Below, piece by piece: positions 1-5,856 of a DNA stretch of 31,851 nt. Both the position numbers and the translations under genes were made by a program. The first letter of the stretch is position 1; each line of letters starts with the position of its first letter. The DNA lies in NCBI GenBank assembly GCA_900752065.1, contig CAADTT010000147.1, forward strand, positions 1 to 31,851, read 5' to 3'. This stretch comes from Lachnospiraceae bacterium. GTDB taxonomy: Bacteria > Bacillota > Clostridia > Lachnospirales > Lachnospiraceae. The notes below the pieces were generated by a model. It was not told where the DNA came from and made no database searches. It worked only from the letters and a program-made list of their open reading frames with translations.

Positions 1-97
1 AAAGTATGTGAAAACTAAGGAACCGCCGTATACGGAACCGTATGTACGGTGGTGTGGGAGGTCGGTAGATAAAATAATTATCTACCTCCTACCCGAT
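1..97 (+). mobile_element. 3' end of a group II intron (domains V and VI)
   Basis: The window opens inside a group II intron RNA. Domain V is at about 20-53: ACCGCCGTA pairs with TACGGTGGT around a short distal stem, and a CGC triad lies where the catalytic AGC/CGC triad belongs. Domain VI follows at 55-97: GGTAGATAA pairs with TTATCTACC, and GGGAGG pairs with CCT and CCC around a single unpaired A at 91. That A is the expected branch point, seven bases before a terminal AT at 96-97. The intron-encoded reverse transcriptase must lie left of the window if it exists. The 3' exon should begin at 98. The fold is read directly from sequence; the class (IIB-like or IIC) is not settled. Confidence 0.85.
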
Positions 98-155
98 TTA
101 AAAAAAGGCTGGTGTTAAGAATTTGTATATATTCTCGGATTGTGGTGGTTATAGA

Positions 156-184
156 TTGCATACTTATTTGATTGGTGATATAGT
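156..184 (+). promoter_or_regulatory. Candidate promoter for the alcohol dehydrogenase gene
   Basis: TTGCAT (156-161) and TATAGT (179-184) are separated by 17 bases and lie about 58 bases before the adh start. The promoter is just downstream of the intron 3' end, so adh transcription need not depend on read-through from the intron. Confidence 0.5.
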
Positions 185-241
185 AAATTGAAACTGCTTG
201 TTAAATAATAAACAATCATAAAAAGAAAGGAATTTGAAATT

Positions 242-1303
242 ATGAAGGGATATGCAATGCTGAAAATCGGAGAATCAGGATGGATTGAGAAGGACCGTCC
301 AAAATGCGGGCCTATGGATGCAATCTGCAAACCTCTGGCGCTGGCGATCTGTACCTCCGATGTACATACTCTGTGGGAAGGGGCGATTGGAGAACGCCAC
401 AATATGATCCTGGGACACGAGGGGTGTGCCGAAGTCGTAGAGGTTGGAGAACTGGTAAAGGATTTTAAACCGGGAGACCGGGTGCTGGTTCCGGCAATCA
501 CTCCGGACTGGAACTCTCTGGAGGCTCAGGCTGGATACTCCATGCATTCCGGCGGTATGCTGGCCGGATGGAAATTCTCTAACTTTAAGGATGGAGTATT
601 TTCAGAATTTTTCCATGTAAATGATGCGGACGGAAATCTGGCACATCTTCCGGAGAATATCAACACGGTAGATGCTTGTATGCTTTCCGATATGGTACCG
701 ACAGGCTTTCATGGCGTGGAGCTGGCAGATGTGCAGTTTGGCGATGTGGTTCTGGTGATTGGAATCGGACCTGTGGGGCTGATGTCCGTAGCAGGGGCAA
801 ATATGCGCGGCGCATCAAGGATCCTCGCAGTAGGAACACGCCCTGTATGCGTAGAAGCGGCAAGAGGATATGGCGCAACAGATTTTATCAGTTATAAAAA
901 TGGCCCGATCGATCAGCAGGTACTTGACATGACAGGAGGTGCAGGTGTAGATAAGATCATTATTGCAGGCGGCGGCGTGGAAACCTTTGCGGAGGCAGTA
1001 AAATGCCTGAAGCCGGGCGGAAAGATCGGAAATGTAAATTACCTCGGTTCTGGTGATATGATTGACATTCCCCGTGTAGAATGGGGTGTTGGTATGGGAC
1101 ACAAGCAGATCAACGGCGGCCTGATGCCGGGCGGACGTCTCCGCATGGAGAAGCTCGCTGCACTCGTGTCGGCAGGAAAGCTTGATCTTTCTCCTCTCAG
1201 CACTCATGTATTTGAGGGATGGGAAAATGTCGAGAAGGCGCTTTTCCTGATGAGGGATAAGCCGGCCGACCTGATCAAACCGGTGATTAAGATTGAAGAT
1301 TAA
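242..1303 (+). CDS. adh: Zinc-dependent NADP-type secondary alcohol dehydrogenase
   Basis: 353 residues, a medium-chain zinc dehydrogenase closely resembling the clostridial and Thermoanaerobacter NADP-dependent secondary alcohol dehydrogenases, which interconvert ketones such as acetone and secondary alcohols such as 2-propanol. The family's catalytic zinc ligands are all present: Cys37 (CTSD), His59-Glu60 (GHE) and Asp150 (LSD). The Rossmann motif GIGPVG is followed by GTRP, the position that in these relatives is GSRP and reads the NADP phosphate. TPDW and GMLAGWKFSNFKDGVF also match that subgroup. There is no structural-zinc Cys cluster, as usual for the subgroup. The start is supported by AAAGGA at 227-232. 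It is followed after 3 bases by a CobW GTPase, so the two are probably co-transcribed. Substrate is inferred from family. Confidence 0.93.
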   Translation: MKGYAMLKIGESGWIEKDRPKCGPMDAICKPLALAICTSDVHTLWEGAIGERHNMILGHEGCAEVVEVGELVKDFKPGDRVLVPAITPDWNSLEAQAGYSMHSGGMLAGWKFSNFKDGVFSEFFHVNDADGNLAHLPENINTVDACMLSDMVPTGFHGVELADVQFGDVVLVIGIGPVGLMSVAGANMRGASRILAVGTRPVCVEAARGYGATDFISYKNGPIDQQVLDMTGGAGVDKIIIAGGGVETFAEAVKCLKPGGKIGNVNYLGSGDMIDIPRVEWGVGMGHKQINGGLMPGGRLRMEKLAALVSAGKLDLSPLSTHVFEGWENVEKALFLMRDKPADLIKPVIKIED

Positions 1304-1306
1304 TGG

Positions 1307-2320
1307 ATGAAAGTACTGGTGATATCAGGTTTTCTGGGAGCCGGGAAAACCACATTTATAAAAACGATGGCAAAGCAGACAGGAAGGGAATTTGCCATAC
1401 TGGAAAATGAGTACGGTTCCACGGGGATTGACGGGGACATTCTCAGAAATGAGACACTGCCGGAAAAAGTAAATATATGGGAACTGGCAGAGGGATGTAT
1501 CTGCTGTTCCATGAAGGGGGATTTCGCATCTGCGGTGCTGACGATCGCCAACACCGTAGATCCGGATTACCTTGTGATCGAGCCCACCGGGGTGGCGATG
1601 CTGGGCGAAGTCATCCGCAATCTCCAGCAGATTGAGTATGAGAGGATTACCCTGCTGGCTCCGGTAACGATCGTAGACGGACGCAGCTACCGGCGGTACA
1701 GCAGGGAATATCCCGAAATTTACAGGAATCAGATTTCCAGTGCACATACAGTATTTGTATCTAAAATGGAGGAAGCTTCTGCCGAAGAGAAGAACTGGCT
1801 GAGAGAGGAACTTGGGAAAGTAAATCCGGATGCCGGGATCGTTTCAGAACATTATTCTGCACTGGATGGCAAAGCATGGCTTTCCCTGTTGGAGCGCAGA
1901 TGGAACGGGGAAAGACTGGAGCCTGCGTCAGACGATGACCGGGAGCTTCCGGATACTTTTTCCATGCGCGGCGCAGCGATGGAGTACCCGGAGAGGCTGT
2001 TTGTCTTTCTGGAGCTGCTGATCCGGGGAAAATTCGGGAATATCTTCCGTGCGAAGGGAAAAATCAGGGCGGGGAAGCAGAGCTTCCGTTTTGATGTCGC
2101 AGACGGAAAGTATTCTGTAACAGGCCAGGAGCAGGAGGGAGAAGAGAAAGCTGTCTTTATCGGGACAGAAATCTTACGGCAGGAAATACGGCGCTGGTTT
2201 CTGACACAGCACGGGAGAATCCAGCACCCCGGGGCGGGACGTCAGGGACTGGTCTCCCGCGGCAGCGGCGATCCGGTCCGTGTGAAGCGTATGCCTCTGG
2301 GATACAGAAGCGTTGAATAA
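1307..2320 (+). CDS. CobW/P47K (COG0523) family GTPase, putative metallochaperone
   Basis: 337 residues. The N-terminal G domain has a Walker A motif (GFLGAGKTT, residues 8-16), the family's metal-binding CxCC (CICC, 64-67) and a Walker B-like DYLVIEPTG (88-96). Family members bind zinc, cobalt or other metals and use GTP hydrolysis to hand metal to client proteins. There is no His-rich insertion like that of many cobalamin-type CobW proteins. The C-terminal region (about 230-337) is poorly conserved, and its last 40 residues look atypical. The ATG lies 3 bases after the adh stop with no good ribosome site, suggesting translational coupling. Being encoded with a zinc enzyme makes zinc delivery to the dehydrogenase a reasonable but unproven idea. 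Confidence 0.85.
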   Translation: MKVLVISGFLGAGKTTFIKTMAKQTGREFAILENEYGSTGIDGDILRNETLPEKVNIWELAEGCICCSMKGDFASAVLTIANTVDPDYLVIEPTGVAMLGEVIRNLQQIEYERITLLAPVTIVDGRSYRRYSREYPEIYRNQISSAHTVFVSKMEEASAEEKNWLREELGKVNPDAGIVSEHYSALDGKAWLSLLERRWNGERLEPASDDDRELPDTFSMRGAAMEYPERLFVFLELLIRGKFGNIFRAKGKIRAGKQSFRFDVADGKYSVTGQEQEGEEKAVFIGTEILRQEIRRWFLTQHGRIQHPGAGRQGLVSRGSGDPVRVKRMPLGYRSVE

Positions 2321-2326
2321 GAAAAT

Positions 2327-2378
2327 AGGGCTAAGGCTGTTCAAAAGATATTATTTTTGGACGGCCTCTAAACGCCCT
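2327..2378 (+). other. Long imperfect hairpin after the CobW gene, possibly a weak terminator
   Basis: AGGGC (2327-2331) pairs with GCCCT (2374-2378). Inside, GGCTGTTCAAAA (2335-2346) pairs with TTTTGGACGGCC (2355-2366) with two G-T pairs. It sits seven bases after the cobW stop and could end adh-cobW transcripts. There is no T run after it (TTCTGTAGG follows), so it may instead be a folded intergenic repeat. Confidence 0.45.
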
Positions 2379-2413
2379 TTCTGTAGGACTCCCGGTATCT
2401 TTGGAGGATCCAA

Positions 2414-2467
2414 ATGAATATGAATAATTTTGGAATAGAGTATAAAAAATCAGATAAAATAAAATAA
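2414..2467 (+). CDS. Possible 17-codon reading frame
   Basis: GGAGG at 2403-2407 lies six bases before an ATG that opens a 17-codon frame beginning MNMNNFGIEY and ending at TAA (2465-2467). The composition is very AT-rich and Lys/Asn-rich, and no family is recognised. It lies upstream of the promoter at 2492, so it would need read-through from adh-cobW. It is reported only because it is the first of four ribosome-site-plus-short-frame units in this gap. It may be chance. Confidence 0.2.
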   Translation: MNMNNFGIEYKKSDKIK

Positions 2468-2491
2468 TATTAAAAATTTTGAAAAATAAGC

Positions 2492-2520
2492 TTGACAGAA
2501 TGGAAATTATAGGTTACAAT
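2492..2520 (+). promoter_or_regulatory. Strong sigma-A-type promoter for the mini-ORF transcript
   Basis: TTGACA (2492-2497) and TACAAT (2515-2520) have an exact 17-base spacer. Transcription should start near 2527 and run to the terminator at 2734-2777, giving an RNA of about 250 bases that contains no normal-sized gene. Confidence 0.8.
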
Positions 2521-2563
2521 TAAACCATCAAAAACAGAAGAGAAAAATAAAAAGGGGAAGAAA

Positions 2564-2736
2564 AGGAGGTAAGTCCAATGGGATAAGAAATTAAATCAGA
2601 AAAATCTCCAAAAGGAGTTTACATAGATGTAACTAAAAAGGAGGAGATTCCGATGAAAATGTAATCCATAAAGGATGAACCAAAATTTCACAGAACAGGA
2701 GGTTATAAAGTGAAGCTTACGATTATTCATTCATAG
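2564..2736 (+). other. Three perfect Shine-Dalgarno sites each leading a minimal reading frame
   Basis: AGGAGG occurs at 2564-2569, 2639-2644 and 2697-2702. Each is followed after 7-8 bases by a start codon. ATG at 2578 reads Met-Gly-stop, ATG at 2653 reads Met-Lys-Met-stop, and GTG at 2710 reads VKLTIIHS-stop. All three starts are in the same frame (75 and 57 bases apart). The whole 2578-2736 stretch is therefore one 52-codon frame interrupted only by TAA at 2584 and 2662. The segments between the stops read EIKSEKSPKGVYIDVTKKEE and onward, then SIKDEPKFHRTGGYKV and onward. It could be a decayed small gene, a leader with minimal ORFs, or a purine-rich regulatory RNA with many GGA motifs. I recognise no family. 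Confidence 0.6.
2710..2736 (+). CDS. Eight-codon leader-like frame ending inside the terminator stem
   Basis: GTG (2710) is preceded by AGGAGG with 7-base spacing and encodes VKLTIIHS. Its TAG stop (2734-2736) forms the first three bases of the 14-base-pair terminator stem. A ribosome at this stop would cover the ascending arm of the terminator, the geometry expected of an attenuator-type leader peptide. There is no run of a single amino acid beyond Ile-Ile-His. Translation is inferred only from the ribosome site. Confidence 0.3.
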   Translation: MKLTIIHS

Positions 2737-2777
2737 GGCTATCTGATAAATAGAAGATCAGATAGCCCTAATTTTTT
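2734..2777 (+). terminator. Rho-independent terminator of the mini-ORF transcript
   Basis: TAGGGCTATCTGAT (2734-2747) pairs perfectly with ATCAGATAGCCCTA (2757-2770) around a nine-base loop, followed by six Ts at 2772-2777. The stem is perfect over 14 base pairs. Confidence 0.93.
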
Positions 2778-2806
2778 GTATCATAGGAAACTTTGTTCCC
2801 TATGAT
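2772..2806 (+). repeat. Palindromic dispersed repeat, complete copy
   Basis: From the terminator's T run onward, ATCATAGGAA pairs with TTCCCTATGAT around ACTTTG, leaving one extra G in the second arm. The first 22 bases (2772-2793) are identical to 29627-29648, after the T-box terminator of trpE. Both copies begin in the T run of an intrinsic terminator. The 100 bases after it (2807-2906) hold nothing I can identify. Confidence 0.65.
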
Positions 2807-2906
2807 TAAAAAATGCTCTGCGAGAATGTATGCAGATGCGTATGGAAGATACTTTTGTCTGTCAGGCATATTATGGCTTTTAAAAAGCTAAAAAATGCGG
2901 AAATAC

Positions 2907-2935
2907 TTGACGAATTCCTTTGATAGTAATAAAAT
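2907..2935 (+). promoter_or_regulatory. Promoter for the aminotransferase gene
   Basis: TTGACG (2907-2912) and TAAAAT (2930-2935) are separated by 17 bases, about 70 bases before the chosen start at 3005. Confidence 0.75.
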
Positions 2936-3004
2936 GCAAAAGGGCAATACATCATGCACGAACAGGTGTATTTCCGGGAAAGACATTTTATGAGGAGGAC
3001 TATT

Positions 3005-4294
3005 ATGATGACAGCGTATAAAGATCGGAGCAGAGAAGAACTGCTTCAGGAGAAGGCAGCACTGGAAGCGCAGTTTGAAGAAGTAAAAGCAAAAGGACTG
3101 AAACTGGATATGTCCAGAGGAAAACCGTCTGCGGCACAGCTTGATCTGGCGATGGGAATGATGGATGTGCTGAACAGCGCGACTGATTTAAAATGTTCAG
3201 AGGGTGTGGACTGCCGAAACTATGGAGTTTTGGACGGTATCAGGGAAGCGAAGGAACTGCTGGCGGATATGACAGAGGTGGCTCCGGACAATATTATCAT
3301 TTACGGCAATTCCAGTCTGAATATTATGTATGATACGGTGTCACGTTCCATGACTCATGGTGTTATGGGAAGCACTCCCTGGTGTAAGCTGGATAAGGTG
3401 AAATTTCTCTGCCCGGTTCCGGGATATGACAGGCATTTTGCGATTACCGAGCATTTCGGGATAGAGATGATCAACATCCCGATGACAGTAAATGGACCGG
3501 ATATGGATCTGGTAGAGGAGTATGTAAATAACGATCCGGCGGTCAAAGGAATCTGGTGTGTTCCGAAATATTCAAATCCGCAGGGTATTACATACTCTGA
3601 TGAGACGGTGCGCAGATTCGCAAGATTGAATCCGGCAGCAGAAGACTTCCGCATTTACTGGGATAATGCGTATGGAATCCATCATCTGTACGATGATAAG
3701 CAGGATAACCTGGTTGAAATTTTAATGGAGTGTAAGAAGGAAGGCCATCCGGATATGGTGTATAAGTTCTGTTCTACTTCCAAGGTAAGTTTCCCGGGAT
3801 CTGGCGTGGCAGCGATTGGTGCGTCGAAAGCGAACCTTGAATATATCAAAAAGCAGATGGCAATTCAGACCATTGGTCATGATAAGCTGAACCAGCTTCG
3901 CCATGTGCGCTTTTTTAAGGATATTCACGGAATGGTGCAGCATATGAGAAAGCATGCGGACATTCTAAGACCGAAATTTGAGACAGTTCTGAACGGCTTG
4001 AAAGAAGAGCTGGGAGGTCTGGAAATCGGAAGCTGGATTGAACCGAGAGGCGGTTATTTCATTTCCTTCGATTCTCTTCCTGGATGCGCGAAGGCAATCG
4101 TAGCAAAGGCAAAAGATGCCGGGCTGGTGATGACAGGTGCAGGCGCTACCTTCCCATATGGCAAGGACCCACAGGACAGCAATATCCGCATTGCACCGTC
4201 CTATCCGACACCGGAAGAGCTGGAGATAGCAACACAGATTTTTGTGCTCAGTGTAAAACTTGTCAGCATTGACAAAATTTTGGAAAGTAAATAA
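3005..4294 (+). CDS. Aspartate aminotransferase-like PLP enzyme (subclass Ic type)
   Basis: 429 residues from ATG 3005, which has AGGAGG at 2993-2998; a longer frame from 2954 lacks a ribosome site. It belongs to the fold-type I aminotransferases of the Asp_aminotransf family, typified by the Corynebacterium aspartate aminotransferase. That family transfers the amino group between aspartate and 2-oxoglutarate with pyridoxal phosphate. Visible active-site elements are SRGKP (38-41), the NP pair after YS (191-192), Asp220 in WDNAYG for the PLP nitrogen, Tyr223, the Schiff-base lysine in STSKVS (Lys260) and the RIAPSYP C-terminal arginine motif. It has its own promoter and terminator and is monocistronic. 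The enzyme class is confident; aspartate as main substrate is inferred from family. Confidence 0.88.
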   Translation: MMTAYKDRSREELLQEKAALEAQFEEVKAKGLKLDMSRGKPSAAQLDLAMGMMDVLNSATDLKCSEGVDCRNYGVLDGIREAKELLADMTEVAPDNIIIYGNSSLNIMYDTVSRSMTHGVMGSTPWCKLDKVKFLCPVPGYDRHFAITEHFGIEMINIPMTVNGPDMDLVEEYVNNDPAVKGIWCVPKYSNPQGITYSDETVRRFARLNPAAEDFRIYWDNAYGIHHLYDDKQDNLVEILMECKKEGHPDMVYKFCSTSKVSFPGSGVAAIGASKANLEYIKKQMAIQTIGHDKLNQLRHVRFFKDIHGMVQHMRKHADILRPKFETVLNGLKEELGGLEIGSWIEPRGGYFISFDSLPGCAKAIVAKAKDAGLVMTGAGATFPYGKDPQDSNIRIAPSYPTPEELEIATQIFVLSVKLVSIDKILESK

Positions 4295-4300
4295 ACGGAT

Positions 4301-4353
4301 ATGGCTCAGCCTTCCTGCGAATCCAGGATATGGCTGAGCTATGTTACTTTTTG
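4301..4353 (+). terminator. Terminator of the aminotransferase gene
   Basis: ATGGCTCAGCC (4301-4311) pairs with GGCTGAGCTAT (4332-4342, one G-T pair) across a loop of about 20 bases. A T-rich tract TTACTTTTT follows. Confidence 0.75.
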
Positions 4354-4380
4354 TCCAATAACTTCATAAACGTAGTAAAT

Positions 4381-4396
4381 ATTTGAAAGTTCAAAT
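4381..4396. promoter_or_regulatory. Palindrome upstream of the pilus operon promoter, candidate operator
   Basis: ATTTGAA and TTCAAAT form a perfect 7-base inverted repeat with a 2-base centre, 35 bases upstream of the -35 box at 4432. The position suits an activator or repressor site, but no regulator is encoded in the window. Confidence 0.35.
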
Positions 4397-4431
4397 TGTT
4401 GCATCCTACAGGAAGAAATCAGGCCGAAAGA

Positions 4432-4460
4432 TTGACTTTGAAGAATGTGTGTGCTAAAAT
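4432..4460 (+). promoter_or_regulatory. Promoter of the sortase/adhesin operon
   Basis: TTGACT (4432-4437) and TAAAAT (4455-4460) have a 17-base spacer. The leader from about 4467 to 4649 (roughly 180 bases) contains no recognised riboswitch and only short inverted repeats such as GATGCC/GGCAT. It is long for a simple leader. Confidence 0.7.
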
Positions 4461-4649
4461 TTTTAATAATTTAGAAATATTTGATGAAAGAGATGCCTCA
4501 AAGAGCACAGTGGCATTATGATTGTTGAAATGTGCGTTTTGCGGTGTCCCTTTTATTTATAGGGGATTTGTACTGTTTGATGAGTGAAATGCTTTTATGC
4601 AGTATAAATTTTGACAGTTGAATGTGACGGCTGCGGGACAGGAGGAAGG

Positions 4650-5228
4650 ATGACAGAAAAAGAGCTGAAAAGATTAAGACGGGCGGAGCTGCTGGAAATG
4701 CTTTTGGAGCAGACAAAAGAGACGGAAGAGCTGAAAAAAGAGCTTTCAGAGGCGGAAAAGAAGTTGAAAAGCAGGGAAATCAGACTGGAAAAGGCTGGCT
4801 CTATTGCGGAAGCTGCTTTGCAGGTAAACGGAGTGTTTGAAGCGGCGCAGGAAGCTGCGGCACAATATCTGGAGAATATACAGACCTTTATGGAAAGGCA
4901 GGAAGCGGCCTGCGCCAGAAGGGAAGAAGAAAGCGGGCAGAAGGCAGGACGGATGCTGGAAGAAGCGAAAAAGCAGAAAGACAAGATCCAGTCAGAATGT
5001 GAACAGATGGAAGAGCAGACGCGAAGGCAGTGTGAGGAGCTGGCGGAGCGGACAAGACAGCAGTGTGAAGAACTGATCCAGCAGACAAAGCAGCAGTGTG
5101 AAGAGCTGAAAGAGACGACGAATGCGCAGGTGGAAGCGAGATGGAAGGAGATAGCAAACCGCCTGGATGTTTTCTGTGAGGCGCATGAAGAGCTGAAGGA
5201 ACTGCTGTCATTTCAGGAAAGGACTTAA
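4650..5228 (+). CDS. Coiled-coil protein, first gene of the pilus operon
   Basis: 192 residues from ATG 4650, preceded by AGGAGG at 4640-4645. No signal peptide or membrane segment is visible, so it should be cytoplasmic. It opens with MTEKELKRLRRAELLEMLLE, then a highly charged heptad region (about 20-60). A central Ala/Gln-rich part follows, then a run of near-11-residue repeats in which QCEEL recurs three times (about 130-160, separated by ERTRQ- and QQTKQ-type links). Similar proteins commonly precede signal peptidase and SpaA-like genes in Lachnospiraceae pilus operons, where they are annotated as hypothetical or, without clear basis, as DNA repair proteins. A cytoplasmic scaffold or regulator for surface-protein export is a guess. 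The next gene starts 3 bases after the stop. Confidence 0.75.
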   Translation: MTEKELKRLRRAELLEMLLEQTKETEELKKELSEAEKKLKSREIRLEKAGSIAEAALQVNGVFEAAQEAAAQYLENIQTFMERQEAACARREEESGQKAGRMLEEAKKQKDKIQSECEQMEEQTRRQCEELAERTRQQCEELIQQTKQQCEELKETTNAQVEARWKEIANRLDVFCEAHEELKELLSFQERT

Positions 5229-5231
5229 ATA

Positions 5232-5828
5232 TTGCAATTGATGACGGAAAAAGAGAAGGGGAAGCCGTTGCCTACCGTGGATGAACTGGAGATGGAACTT
5301 TCCCGTGTACAATACAGGAACCGCTATGGAAAGATTCTGCGCAACACGGTATTTACGTTAATTACGGTAGCTGCGACAGCAGTGCTGGTAGCGGTGCTCT
5401 TCCTTCCGGTACTACAGATTTATGGACATTCTATGGCGCCGGGGCTGGAGGAAGGGGATATCGTGGCCGCCTTGAAAGGCGCGGAATTTCAGACAGGAGA
5501 TGTCGTGGCTTTTTATTATAATAATAAGATCCTGGTAAAGCGTGTAATTGCGGGGCCGGGAGACTGGGTAGATATTGACGCAGAGGGGAACGTGTCGGTG
5601 AACGGGAAGGCGCTTGACGAGCCATATCTGTCAGAGAAGGCGCTTGGTGAGTGCGATATCGGGCTGCCCTGTCAGGTACCGGAGAACAGATGGTTTCTGA
5701 TGGGAGACCACCGCAGTGTCTCCGTAGATTCCAGAAGCTCTGCGGTAGGTTGTGTGTCAGAAGAAGAAATTGTAGGAAGGCTTGTTTTCAGAGCGTGGCC
5801 TTTGGAAAAGATCGGATTCATAAAGTAA
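5232..5828 (+). CDS. lepB: Type I signal peptidase of the pilus operon
   Basis: 198 residues if started at TTG 5232, which has AAAGGA 8 bases upstream; ATG 5241 is possible but 17 bases from it. A single N-terminal membrane segment (about 40-64) is followed by the S26 motifs: box B GHSMAPGL with nucleophile Ser67, box D KRVIAGPGD with general-base Lys103, and box E GDHRSVSVDSR (about 159-168). It removes signal peptides outside the membrane. Its place between the coiled-coil gene and the adhesin suggests a dedicated peptidase for this operon's long, charged signal sequences, as in several Gram-positive pilus islands. The dedication is inferred. Confidence 0.9.
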   Translation: MQLMTEKEKGKPLPTVDELEMELSRVQYRNRYGKILRNTVFTLITVAATAVLVAVLFLPVLQIYGHSMAPGLEEGDIVAALKGAEFQTGDVVAFYYNNKILVKRVIAGPGDWVDIDAEGNVSVNGKALDEPYLSEKALGECDIGLPCQVPENRWFLMGDHRSVSVDSRSSAVGCVSEEEIVGRLVFRAWPLEKIGFIK

Positions 5829-5856
5829 CATAAGATAAAGGAAAAGAGGGGGAGCG

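Noticed and set aside
2578..2736. A 52-codon protein made by reading through or recoding the two in-frame stops
   Set aside because: Both stops are TAA, which is not recoded as selenocysteine (TGA) or pyrrolysine (TAG), and no insertion element is visible. Kept as separate frames or a decayed gene.
4432..4660. Invertible promoter (phase switch) of the pilus operon
   Set aside because: No long inverted repeats flank the promoter and no site-specific recombinase gene is nearby; only a 16-base palindrome is present.
4981..5150. DNA-level tandem repeat in the coiled-coil gene as a possible CRISPR-like or slipped-strand array
   Set aside because: The units vary in DNA sequence and follow the protein periodicity; there are no spacers.
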